From: Caulobacter sp. X
GTDB lineage: Bacteria > Pseudomonadota > Alphaproteobacteria > Caulobacterales > Caulobacteraceae
Assembly: GCF_002742635.1 (NCBI RefSeq)
Contig: NZ_PEGF01000001.1
Coordinates: 2,542,001-2,606,000 of the forward strand
Reading direction: 5' to 3'
Length of the DNA: 64,000 bases
The notes beneath the pieces were generated by a model, which worked only from the letters and a program-made list of their open reading frames with translations, was not told the origin of the DNA and did no database searches. The translations under genes were made by a program, and so were the position numbers. How positions within the stretch are numbered: position 1 is the stretch's first letter; every line of letters begins with the position of its first letter. Below, piece after piece: positions 1 through 9,700 of this stretch.

Positions 1-2612
1 CGCCCCAGCAGGACGCGAGAAATGGCCACAAACTGCGGGAACCCTATCTCCGTCGAGATCGCCAGGGCCTCCCGCGCCCACCGCTCGCCCTGCTCCGGCC
101 GCGACATCAGCACGGCCATCATCGCCCCCATGTGCCGGTCGAAGGCTTGCTCGTAGGGATTGTCGGCGACGAGGGCATGTTCCGTGACCAAGGCGATCCG
201 GCGATCGGCTTCGCGGCTGTCGCCCATCAGCCAAGCCAGAAGCGCGGCATTGCCGAATGTCTGGGCGACCGCGCCGGGGCGCTGGTGAAAGAGGGGTGAC
301 GCGAAGTGAGCGCGACCGCGGATAAACGCCTCCTCGGCGCTCCGCAGATCGCCCGTGCGATAGCAGGAGGTCATCAGCATCATATGCGCGCCGCCGAGCT
401 CCTCGGGCGTGCCGGCGGCGTGCGCCAGCGGCAGGAACTGATCGGCCAGCTTGATGGCGGTGCGATAATCGCCGCCGCTGCTGGCCGCCATCCACATGGC
501 GGCGACCTGGGCGCACTGCTGCTTAAGATCGCCGCCCTTCTCGGCGAGGGCCCGCGCGCGCTCGGTGGCGCGCACCGTCGCGGGGGCCGAATAGCCGAGC
601 GTGATTTGAAGAACACCCGCCTGGTCTGTGCGAAGCGCCAGCTCCTGCTCGTCCCGCGAGGGAGAGGGCGCAAACTCCTCCAGCATCGCCGCCGCCAGGT
701 CATGGAAGCGCTGCGCCTCGGCATAGGCCTTCCGTTCCACCGCAAGACGCCCAGCGTCGCGCCAGGCGTCGAAGGCCAGAGCAGGCTCGCCTGCGCCGGC
801 CCAGTGATGAGCGATGATCTCCGGACTCGCGCTCGCGACGTGCGGGAACTTGGAGGCGATGACGCGCGCGGTCTGTTGGTGCAGCGATCTGCGTTGGCTC
901 TTCAGCAGGCTGCCATAGGCGGCCTCCTGGATCAGGGCATGGCGGAAAGCGTAGGTGGGTTCGGCCGATCCGGCCTTCTCGACGATCAGGTTCGAGGTCA
1001 GGAGCCGCTCCAGGCCCGACATCATATCCGCAGGATCCAGGCCGGAAACCGCGCGCAGCAAGCCGCCGCCGAACTCGCCGCCGAGGACCGAGGCGATCCG
1101 GGCCAACTCGCGGGCGGGGCCCGGTTGGTCCAGCCGCGCCGCCAGAAGATCTGACAGCGTCGCGGGGATCAACTGGTCAGAGGCGCTGTCGCGCCCGATC
1201 AGCCTGGCTAGTTCCTCCACGAACAGCGGTACGCCGTCGGCGCGGGCGATCACCCGTTCGAGGACGTCCCGAGGCAGGTCGCGCCCCGCCGTCAGGCTGA
1301 TCATCCTTTGGACCTCGGCGGCGTCCAATCTGCTCAAGACGATCTGTCGCTGGCCTGGACCGTCCGGCCATGGCGCCGTGAAGCCTGGTCGGGCCGTGTA
1401 GATCATGAGGAAGGGCGTCGTCGTCGCGCGACCGACAAGCTGAGCCAACAATTCCAGGGTCGATGGATCCACCCATTGGATATCCTCGATGGCCAGCACC
1501 GTCGGCCATTTTTGCGCGCCACGCGCCAGCCAGTCGATCAGGACAGACATCAGCCTTTCCCGCCGGGCGTCGCCCGCCAGGGTGATCGGGGGCTGGTTGT
1601 CGGGCGTCTCGATGCCGATCAGCTCGGCGATCAGTGGCGCGCTCTCCGCCACGTCGAGGCCGGTGATCTCCAACAGGCGCTCCAGCCGGGTCAGGCGCTC
1701 CCGCGGCGTCAGGCGACCGGTGGGGTCGACGCGGGCGCGGATCATCTCCGCGATGGCGTGGAAAGGCGTGTTGTTGAAAATCTGGGCGCCGCCGCCCGCC
1801 AGCCACAGATGAGGTTCCCGCGCGATGTCGCGATGAACCTCGCGCAGCAGGCGCGACTTGCCTATGCCAGGCTCCCCGACCAGACCGACGATCTGACCAT
1901 GGCCGGATCGCCGCGCCGCCCAGCTCTCGGCGACCAGGCGCATTTCGTCCGCGCGACCGACCACGGGAGAAGTCGAGGCGGCTTGGTCGGCGCCACCTCT
2001 TCGGGTGGTGGTCTCGAGGCCCATCGCCTCCCAGATCGGCTCCTGGAGCGTCAGGCCCTTAAGCGCCAGCGCGCCGATTTCGCGAAATTGAAAAGGCGTC
2101 TCCGCCAGGCGGCGCGTGGCGTTCGACACCAGCACGGTGTTGGCGGCCGCTGCGCTTTGCAGACGGGCGGCCAGGTTGGGCGCTTCGCCTACCACCGACA
2201 GCTCCCGCGCCAAACCTTCGCCGATCAAGTGGCCGACGACCACCACGCCGGTCGCGATCCCGATCCGAACGGCCAAGGGTTCGCCATGGGGCGTGGGAAT
2301 GCGCGGGACTCGCTCGCGGATCCGCAGCGCGGCGTGGATCGCGAGGCGGGGCGCGTCCTCGCGCGCGGTGGGATAGCCGAAATAGGCGAGAACGCCGTCT
2401 CCCATGTAGCGCGCGACGAAGCCGTCGCATTCATCGATCGCGTCGGTGCAGCAGCTCAGATAGGCGCGGATGATGTCGTGCATGTCCTCGGGATCGAGGC
2501 GGGCGGAGAGCGGCGTCGAGCCGACCATGTCGCAAAAGAGGATCGTCAGCTGTCGCCGCTGGGCGGCCAGCGACGCGTGGTCTCGCTCGGCACCGGGATT
2601 AGGCGCGTTCAA
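1..2612 (-). CDS. Class III adenylate/guanylate cyclase with AAA ATPase and helical repeat domain (C-terminus cut by window edge)
   Basis: At least 870 residues are visible and the reading frame stays open to base 1, so the C-terminus lies outside the window. The N-terminal cyclase domain carries the two metal-binding aspartates, Asp28 (FCDMVGST) and Asp72 (YMGDGVLAYFG). A Walker A loop follows (GEPGIGKS, Lys252), then an NTPase region and a long alanine/leucine-rich region that looks like TPR-type helical repeats. This is the architecture of cytosolic cyclase-ATPase-TPR signalling proteins, expected to make cAMP from ATP. No membrane segment is seen. I chose a TTG start because GGAG lies 8 bases upstream and no ATG or GTG is better placed. 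Nucleotide specificity and the input signal cannot be read from the sequence. Confidence 0.85.
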   Translation of the reverse strand, partial: MNAPNPGAERDHASLAAQRRQLTILFCDMVGSTPLSARLDPEDMHDIIRAYLSCCTDAIDECDGFVARYMGDGVLAYFGYPTAREDAPRLAIHAALRIRERVPRIPTPHGEPLAVRIGIATGVVVVGHLIGEGLARELSVVGEAPNLAARLQSAAAANTVLVSNATRRLAETPFQFREIGALALKGLTLQEPIWEAMGLETTTRRGGADQAASTSPVVGRADEMRLVAESWAARRSGHGQIVGLVGEPGIGKSRLLREVHRDIAREPHLWLAGGGAQIFNNTPFHAIAEMIRARVDPTGRLTPRERLTRLERLLEITGLDVAESAPLIAELIGIETPDNQPPITLAGDARRERLMSVLIDWLARGAQKWPTVLAIEDIQWVDPSTLELLAQLVGRATTTPFLMIYTARPGFTAPWPDGPGQRQIVLSRLDAAEVQRMISLTAGRDLPRDVLERVIARADGVPLFVEELARLIGRDSASDQLIPATLSDLLAARLDQPGPARELARIASVLGGEFGGGLLRAVSGLDPADMMSGLERLLTSNLIVEKAGSAEPTYAFRHALIQEAAYGSLLKSQRRSLHQQTARVIASKFPHVASASPEIIAHHWAGAGEPALAFDAWRDAGRLAVERKAYAEAQRFHDLAAAMLEEFAPSPSRDEQELALRTDQAGVLQITLGYSAPATVRATERARALAEKGGDLKQQCAQVAAMWMAASSGGDYRTAIKLADQFLPLAHAAGTPEELGGAHMMLMTSCYRTGDLRSAEEAFIRGRAHFASPLFHQRPGAVAQTFGNAALLAWLMGDSREADRRIALVTEHALVADNPYEQAFDRHMGAMMAVLMSRPEQGERWAREALAISTEIGFPQFVAISRVLLG

Positions 2613-3133
2613 GGCGCGTGCTCCAGTCCAATCGCGGCTCTGTGGCTGGCGACTTTTCTGGTGAGCGCCCAGTCATTCCCGCCCCAAAAGCAGCCGCCCA
2701 TCAACGATGTACACGGGCTTTGCAGAGGTGCGCAATCCAGGATGGTCCTGGCGGTCGTTCCATCCTGGCGAGTATCCGCTTTCCTTTAGCAGAGACCAGC
2801 ACGGCGAAGACGCCGCTCACCAGATCGTCGGCGCTCGCCGATGACAGCTCGGCCCCGTGCCGAGCCTCCTCAATTGTCGACCTGGCCTCGTTGAAACGGC
2901 GCGCAAACTCCAAACCTCCGGACGAATGTCCGGCGCTCCGCATCCCTTCCATCTCTTCAGCGGCCAAGCCGCATGAAGCAGCGGCGGCGCGCCCGCATTG
3001 ACTCCCCCGCTCGCCCTCGTATTTTCCGCCGCGTTCGAGTGACTGGCGTTGAAGGTGGGAAACCACCGGGGAGCTCGATCGCATAAGCCGCGCGCCTGGG
3101 CTCCCTTTCCGACCACGAAACCTGGAGTCCGCC
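2613..3133. other. Intergenic region between divergent cyclase and purH
   Basis: About 520 bases with no convincing gene. It should hold the promoters of the leftward cyclase gene and of purH. A small hairpin (GGTGG-GAAA-CCACC, 3054-3067) lies about 66 bases before the purH start and would be in its leader. A leftward open frame of about 83 residues (2952 down to 2701) has no usable ribosome binding site and no recognisable family; I do not call it. Confidence 0.5.
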
Positions 3134-4723
3134 GTGCCCGCCGCCCCCGACTATCCGTCCGCCCCCGATCTCGTCGCCCCCAAGCGCGCCCTGCTGTCGG
3201 TCTCCGACAAGACCGGCTTGGTCGAAGCCGCCAAGACGCTGCACGAGGCGGGCGTCGAGCTCGTTTCGACGGGCGGCACCAAGGCCGCGATCGCCGCGGC
3301 TGGCATCCCGGTCAAGGACGTCTCGGACCTGACGGGCTTCCCCGAGATGATGGACGGCCGCGTCAAGACCCTGCACCCGGTTGTGCACGGCGGGCTGCTC
3401 GGCGTCCGCGACGCCGCCGACCACGCCAAGGCGATGGCCGACCACGGCATCGGCGGCATCGATATCCTGTACGTGAACCTCTATCCGTTCGAGGCCACCG
3501 TCGCGAAGGGCGGGTCCTATGCCGAGTGCGTCGAGAACATCGACATCGGCGGCCCAGCCATGATCCGCTCGGCGGCCAAGAACCACGGCTATGTCGCCGT
3601 CTGCACCGATCCGGCCGACCTGGCCGAGGTGCTCGAAGCCCTGAAGGCCGGCGGAACGACCCTGGCTCTGCGCCAGACCCTGGCGGCCCGCGCCTACGCC
3701 CGCACGGCGGCCTACGACGCGGCGATCTCGGCGTGGTTCGCGGAAGCTCTGGGCCAGGACTTCCCGGCCCGCAAGAGCATCGCCGGCGAGCTGCGCCAGA
3801 CCATGCGCTATGGCGAGAATCCGCACCAGAAGGCGGCCTTCTACACCTTCCCCAATCCGCGTCCGGGCGTGGCCACGGCCAAGCAGCTGCAGGGCAAGGA
3901 GCTTAGCTACAACAACATCAACGACACCGACGCGGCCTTCGAGCTGATCGCCGAGTTCGACCCGGCCCAGGGCCCGGCGGTGGCGATCATCAAGCACGCC
4001 AATCCCTGCGGCGTCGCCGTCGGCGCTTCCCAGCGCGAGGCCTATGAGCGGGCTCTCGCCTGCGACCCGACCTCGGCCTTCGGCGGCATCGTGGCGGTGA
4101 ACTCGCGCCTGACGCGCGCGGCGGCCGAGGCCATGGTCGAGATCTTCACCGAGGTGGTGATCGCGCCCGAGGCCGACGAGGACGCCGTGGCCGTGTTCGC
4201 CGCCAAGAAGAACCTGCGCCTGCTGGTGACCGGCGGCCTGCCCGACCCGCTGTCGACCGGCGACACGTTCAAGAGCGTGGCCGGCGGCTTCTTGGTGCAG
4301 TCGCGTGACGACGCCCGCATCAAGGCCTCGGACCTGAAGATCGTGACCAAGCGCCAGCCGACCGAGGAAGAGGTGCGCGACATGCTGTTCGCCTTCACGG
4401 TCGGCAAGCACGTCAAGTCCAACGCCATCGTCTACGCCCGCGCCGGCCAGACCCTGGGCGTCGGCGCCGGCCAGATGAACCGCAAGGACTCGGCCCGGAT
4501 CGCCGCTCTTCGGGCGGCTGATTTTGGTCTGGACTTGAAGGGCTGCGCCTGCGCCTCGGAAGCCTTCTTCCCGTTCGCCGACGGCCTGATCCAGGCGGCC
4601 GACGCCGGAGCGACCGCGATCATCCAGCCGGGCGGCTCGATGCGTGACGCCGAGGTGATCGAGGCGGCCGACAAGCTGGGCCTGGCCATGGCCTTCACCG
4701 GCGTGCGCGTGTTCCGGCACTAG
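3134..4723 (+). CDS. purH: Bifunctional AICAR transformylase / IMP cyclohydrolase
   Basis: Catalyses the last two steps of de novo purine synthesis: formyl transfer from 10-formyl-tetrahydrofolate to AICAR, then ring closure to IMP. The 529-residue length is normal. The N-terminal MGS-like cyclohydrolase domain (about residues 15-145) shows STGGT. The transformylase domain shows RYGENPHQ near residue 225, [10 protein letters not shown] near 286 and [10 protein letters not shown] near the C-terminus. It starts with GTG, preceded by GGAG at 3124-3127 with a 6-base spacer. A hydrolase gene follows after 16 bases and is probably cotranscribed. In many alphaproteobacteria purH sits beside rsmB and a heparinase gene; here those lie about 21 kb away. 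Confidence 0.97.
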   Translation: MPAAPDYPSAPDLVAPKRALLSVSDKTGLVEAAKTLHEAGVELVSTGGTKAAIAAAGIPVKDVSDLTGFPEMMDGRVKTLHPVVHGGLLGVRDAADHAKAMADHGIGGIDILYVNLYPFEATVAKGGSYAECVENIDIGGPAMIRSAAKNHGYVAVCTDPADLAEVLEALKAGGTTLALRQTLAARAYARTAAYDAAISAWFAEALGQDFPARKSIAGELRQTMRYGENPHQKAAFYTFPNPRPGVATAKQLQGKELSYNNINDTDAAFELIAEFDPAQGPAVAIIKHANPCGVAVGASQREAYERALACDPTSAFGGIVAVNSRLTRAAAEAMVEIFTEVVIAPEADEDAVAVFAAKKNLRLLVTGGLPDPLSTGDTFKSVAGGFLVQSRDDARIKASDLKIVTKRQPTEEEVRDMLFAFTVGKHVKSNAIVYARAGQTLGVGAGQMNRKDSARIAALRAADFGLDLKGCACASEAFFPFADGLIQAADAGATAIIQPGGSMRDAEVIEAADKLGLAMAFTGVRVFRH

Positions 4724-4739
4724 ACCCCATGAGGTGAAT

Positions 4740-5492
4740 ATGGACAGCGCCGCCTGGGGCGACCGGATCGCCCGCCACTCCCGGGTGTTCAAGCCGGAAG
4801 GGCCCGGTCCCTTCCCGGTGGCGTTGATCCTGCATGGCTGCGGCGGCAAGACGCCGTTCCTTGAGGTCTATGCGAAGACCGCCGTGGCGGCGGGGTGGGC
4901 GGCCGTGGTGGTCGACTCGTTCCTACCGCGCGGGGTCTCCGGCCTCGACGCCAAGCTGACGGTCTGCACCGGTCTCCGAGTGCGCGGGCCGCAGCGGGCG
5001 GGCGACGTCTTCGCCGTGCTGGCCTGGCTGGAAGGGCAGGCCTGGGCGGACGCCTCGCGGCTGTTCCTGGCGGGCTGGAGCCATGGCGGCTGGACGATCA
5101 TGGACGCCTATGCGCTGGGCGAGCGGGCGGCGGCGATCACCCGATTGCCTGACGCGCATCCGGACAAGCTGCGGGCGGCGGTGAAGGGGACGCTGCTGGT
5201 CTATCCCTATGCCGGCTATCCGGCCCTGACGACGCGCCACGGCTGGGGAGAGGCGCCGCCGCCGGTCTGGTCGGTGCTCGCCGGCAAGGATCAGGTGGTT
5301 GGCTGGAAGGCGCCCAAGTTGGCCCTCGATCGGCTGGCGCGCGATGGACTGAGCGTCGACCAGCTGTTCCTGCCCGACGCCACCCACGCCTTTGACGACG
5401 ACAAGGCCAATGATCCCAGGGCGCGCTATCGGCCTGACCTGTTCGAGCAGGTGCGGGCCTATTTCACGGCGGCGCTGAAGGCCTGCTCCTAA
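4740..5492 (+). CDS. Dienelactone hydrolase-like alpha/beta hydrolase
   Basis: 250 residues with the alpha/beta-hydrolase triad signature: nucleophile Ser114 in GWSHGG, an acid in AGKDQVV and a histidine in DATHAF. An oxyanion-type HGCGG sits near the N-terminus. No signal peptide, so probably cytosolic; the substrate is unknown. I prefer the ATG at 4740 with GAGG at 4731-4734; an in-frame GTG at 4734 overlaps that ribosome binding site. It lies just downstream of purH, and its stop codon overlaps the stop region of the convergent DUF418 gene by 4 bases. Confidence 0.85.
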   Translation: MDSAAWGDRIARHSRVFKPEGPGPFPVALILHGCGGKTPFLEVYAKTAVAAGWAAVVVDSFLPRGVSGLDAKLTVCTGLRVRGPQRAGDVFAVLAWLEGQAWADASRLFLAGWSHGGWTIMDAYALGERAAAITRLPDAHPDKLRAAVKGTLLVYPYAGYPALTTRHGWGEAPPPVWSVLAGKDQVVGWKAPKLALDRLARDGLSVDQLFLPDATHAFDDDKANDPRARYRPDLFEQVRAYFTAALKACS

Positions 5493-6685
5493 GCCGTCGC
5501 GAGCGCGGGGCGGCGCAGCGGGCTGGGACCGCGATAGAGCCGCCGCCAGACCCACTCCAGCGGTCCCATCTCGAAGCGGTCCAGCCACCAGCGCGACCAC
5601 AGGATCTGGACGATCCAGATCCCGACCGTGATCGCCGCCAGGCCGGGCCGATCGACCTTGCCGTGCAAGCCAAGGCCCCGGCCGCCGTAGAAGATGAAGG
5701 TCATGATCAGCGACTGGGCCAGGTAGTTGGTGAAGGCCATCTGGCCGACTGGCGCCAGGGCGCGCGGGATCGCCGACCAGACCTTGGAGCGGGCGGCGAA
5801 CACCATCAGGGCGACATAGGCGAGCGTTGTGGGCGGGGCCAGCGCCCACTGGATCCCCACCGAGACCAGGCCCAGGCCCCTTGGCAAGCCCATGACGGCC
5901 CCGGCGATGAACAGGCCGCCGACCAGGGCCGAGGCCAACAGACCCCCGACCAGCAGGCGGCGATAGAGCCGGTCGGACGCCTCGCCGGTCAGCACGCCGG
6001 CCTTGAAGGCGCCCAGACCGATCATCATCAGCGCCGAGGTCATCACGAAGATGATCGGCTCGGCGGGCAGGAACGCCAGGCGGTCCTTGCCATTCTGGAT
6101 CAACGACTGGAGGAAGGTTCCGCTGTATTGGGCCTCGCCGGCCTTGGCTTTGGCCAGCTCCTGGGCGGTTTCCAAGGCTTGCTGCGCGCTATCCTTCGGC
6201 ATGGAGGCGGCGATGCTCATGCCCACCAGCATCAAGAGGCTCACGGCGATCCAGATCCCGAGCCCTGTCCGGATCAGCCTCCGCGCCGACCAGGACCGCG
6301 CCAGCATCACCGCGAAGCCCGCCAGGGCGTAGCTCAGCAGCACGTCGCCATACCAGACGGCGAAGCCATGCAGCAGGCCGAACACGACCATCCAGCCGAG
6401 CCGCCGCCGCAGGATCGCGCCGCGCTCCAGATCCGATCGCTCGCCGCCGACCAGGAAAATCGAGACGCCGAACAGCATGGCGAACAGGGTCACGAACTTG
6501 CGCTGGAACAGCCACTGGGTGACGACCCAGACCGACAGGGTCGCGGCGCTGGTCCCGTGCGGCCAGTGGGCGGCGGACTCGGCCAGCACCGGCGGGACGG
6601 CGAAGTCGGGCGCGTTGCACAGCAGGATGCCCAGCACGCCCAGGCCGCGCAGGGAGTCCAGCAGAACGATCCGGTCCTTGGTCAT
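5489..6685 (-). CDS. DUF418 family membrane protein
   Basis: 398 residues with many hydrophobic helices, beginning with the typical RIVLLDSLRGLGVLGILLCN segment and ending in the conserved W...F..GPLEW.WR.LY motif of DUF418 proteins (YeiB/YxaH-like). Members are multi-pass inner-membrane proteins distantly related to acyltransferase-3 enzymes; no reaction is established. It lies 66 bases downstream of gdhZ on the same strand and may be read through from it. The 3' end overlaps the convergent hydrolase gene. Confidence 0.88.
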   Translation of the reverse strand: MTKDRIVLLDSLRGLGVLGILLCNAPDFAVPPVLAESAAHWPHGTSAATLSVWVVTQWLFQRKFVTLFAMLFGVSIFLVGGERSDLERGAILRRRLGWMVVFGLLHGFAVWYGDVLLSYALAGFAVMLARSWSARRLIRTGLGIWIAVSLLMLVGMSIAASMPKDSAQQALETAQELAKAKAGEAQYSGTFLQSLIQNGKDRLAFLPAEPIIFVMTSALMMIGLGAFKAGVLTGEASDRLYRRLLVGGLLASALVGGLFIAGAVMGLPRGLGLVSVGIQWALAPPTTLAYVALMVFAARSKVWSAIPRALAPVGQMAFTNYLAQSLIMTFIFYGGRGLGLHGKVDRPGLAAITVGIWIVQILWSRWWLDRFEMGPLEWVWRRLYRGPSPLRRPALATA

Positions 6686-6751
6686 CGATGTCCCCGAAGA
6701 GCCCCCACGCCGCGAGCCTGCCTTGCCGCGACGTGGGATGCAATCACGGGG

Positions 6752-9700
6752 TTAGGCGGCCGAAAGCTCGCGCAGGGCCGCGTTGGCGATCGTCAGCTTG
6801 GCGAAGGTCCAGCCGCCGCCAGCCTGCTCGATCTCCTCGATCGTCTGCTTGACGGTTCGAGGTAGGTCGCCGCGCAGCGACGCCCAAGAGCTGATCGCCG
6901 CCTTGGCTCCCGCCTCGTCTTCACCCGCCTGGGCGTTGGCCGCGAACTTGAGGACGGTCTGCGTGATCGCGGCCTGCTCGCCGAGCATGTCCTCGATCAG
7001 ACGGCGGACCGCCAGGCGCTCGAAGCTGTCGCCGCCGACGAAAGCGCCGGCCGCCGCCCGCAGGCGGTCGAAGCCGAAGGCCGCGCCGACCTGGTGATAC
7101 AGGCGGGCGACGTTCTCGACGCTCCAGCTGGAGGCGTTCGCCAGGTCGACGAGATCGGCGGCGGTGGTCAGCGGCTGCAGGGCCGCGACCGACTGGGCCA
7201 GCGCTTCAGGAGCCCCGTCAGCGACGTAGGCTTTGGTCCGCTTGGCCACCGCCTTCTGCTCGAACGGCGACAGGATCGCCGGCGTCTGGCCGCGCAGCTT
7301 GGCGACCGACGGACCGTAGGCCTCGACCAGCGCCTTGACGCTGGACTTGTCGCGGAAGGCGCGACGCGCCAGCCAGAAGCTCAGGCTGCGCAGGGCGTAG
7401 GCCAGGGCCTTGTAGAGCGCGGTCTGGCCATCGGCGGACGCCTTATTGTCGAGCGCGCCCACCTGATCCCACAGGGCGTCGATCCCGAGGATCTCGCGAG
7501 CCGCCGTGAATCCGACGACCACGGCGCCGATGTCCGAGCTGGCGGCGGCCTTAAGGCGGCTGGCGAAGGTCGGGCCGCACATGTTGACCATCTGGTTGCC
7601 GACCACGGTGGCGATGATCTCGCGCTTCAGGCGGTGCTTCTGCATGGCGTCGGCGTACTTGCCGAGCGCCTTGGGGAAGTAGCCCTGCAGGGTGGCTTCG
7701 AACCAGGGATCGTCCGGGGCCGACGAGGCGACGATCTCGTCGAACAGATCAAGCTTACCGTAGGCCAACAGCACCGCCAGCTCCGGCCGGGTTAGGCCCT
7801 TGCCGGCGGCCTTGCGCTCCAGCAGCGCCGTATTGGTCGGCAGGCCCTCGACGCGGCGGTCGAGACGTCCGCGATGTTCCAGGTCGACCATGTAGCGGAT
7901 CTGGGCGTCGACCTCGCTGGCCGCGTCGCTCTCCAGCAGGGTCAGGGCCAGGGTCTGGTCGTAATTGTGCTCCAGAACGTGGTGGCCGACGTCGTCGGTC
8001 ATCGAGGCCAGCAGCGCGTTGCGATCGGGACGGGTCAGCTCGCCCGAACGCTCCAGGATGCCGGTGAGGATCTTGATGTTGACCTCGTGGTCGGAGCTGT
8101 CGACGCCGGCCGAGTTGTCAATGGCGTCGGTATTGATGTGACCGCCAGCCTGCGCGAACTCGATGCGGCCGGCCTGGGTCAGGCCCAGGTTGGCGCCTTC
8201 GCCCACGACCTTCACCCGCAGGTCGGAGCCGTTGATGCGGATGGCGTCATTGGCCTTGTCGCCGGCGTCGGCGTTGCTTTCGCCCTTGGCCTTCACATAG
8301 GTGCCGATGCCGCCGAGATAGAGCAGCTCGGCGCGCGCCTTCAGGATCGCGGTCATCAGCTCGGCCGGCGAGACCGCCTCGGCCTTCAGGTCCAGCATGG
8401 CGCGGACCTCGGGCGACAGCGGGATGCTCTTCAGGCTGCGGGCGAAGACGCCGCCGCCCTGCGAGATCTTGGACTTGTCGTAATCCTCCCAGGACGACCG
8501 CGGCAGCTTGAACATGCGATCGCGTTCGGCCCACGAGACCGCCGGATCCGGATTGGGATCGAGGAAGATGTGGCGGTGGTCGAAGGCGGCCAGCAGCTTG
8601 GTCTGCTTGGACAGCAGCATGCCGTTGCCGAACACGTCGCCCGACATGTCGCCGACGCCGACGGCGGTGAAGGTCTCGGCCTGGATGTCCTTGCCCAGCT
8701 CGCGGAAGTGGCGCTTGACCGCTTCCCAGGCGCCGCGGGCGGTGATGCCCATGACCTTGTGGTCATAGCCGACCGAGCCGCCGGACGCGAAGGCGTCGCC
8801 CAGCCAGAAGCCGTAGTCCTCGGCCACGCCATTGGCGATGTCGGAGAAGGTCGCGGTGCCCTTGTCGGCGGCGACGACCAGATAGGGGTCATGGCCGTCG
8901 TGCACGACCACCGAGGCCGGCGGAACCACCTCATTGTCGGCGTTGATGTTGTCGGTCAGGTCCAGCAGGCCCGACAGGAAAGTCTTGTAGGCGCGGATCG
9001 CCTCGGCCTGGATCGCGTCGCGATCGCCGCCGCGCGGCAGCTGCTTGGGATAGAAGCCGCCCTTCGAGCCGACCGGCACGATCACTGCGTTCTTGACCTG
9101 CTGGGCTTTCACTAGGCCCAGGACCTCGGTGCGGAAGTCGTCGCGACGATCGGACCAGCGCAGGCCGCCGCGGGCCACGGGGCCGAAGCGAAGGTGCACG
9201 CCCTCGATATGCGGCGCCGAGACATAGATCTCGCGGAAGGGCTTGGGCGCCGGCAGGTCTTCCAGCTCGCGCGAGGCGATCTTGAAGCTGATATAGGGCT
9301 TGGGACCGCCATCGGCCGCCGGCTGGTAGAAGTTCGTCCGCTGGATCGCGCCCACCAGGGCGGCCAGGCGACGCAGGACGCGGTCGGCGTCCAGGCTTTC
9401 GACGGCTTGCAGGGCCTCGACGATCTTGGCCTCGACGGCCTTGGCCTGGGTCGCTCGCGCCTTCAGGTCGCTGGCGATGGCCGGGTCGAACTTGACGCGG
9501 AAGAGGTCGAGGATCAGGCGCGTGACGGCCGGGTGATCTCGCAGCGCGGCTTCCTGCACCTGCTGGCTCGGATCGAGACCCGACTGCTGGCGATAGCGCG
9601 CCAGGGCGCGGATCAGTGCGGCTTCGCGCCAACCGACGGCCAGTTCGAGCACGATGCGGTTGAAGCCGTCGTTCTCGGCCAGGCCGGTCCAGATCGCGAT

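Noticed and set aside
2701..2952. Small leftward frame (~83 codons) between the cyclase and purH genes
   Set aside because: The sequence looks partly protein-like, but no ribosome binding site is correctly spaced and no family is recognised; evidence is too thin to call it.
2957..4849. 630-codon open frame opposite purH
   Set aside because: Antisense of purH with shadow-frame composition.
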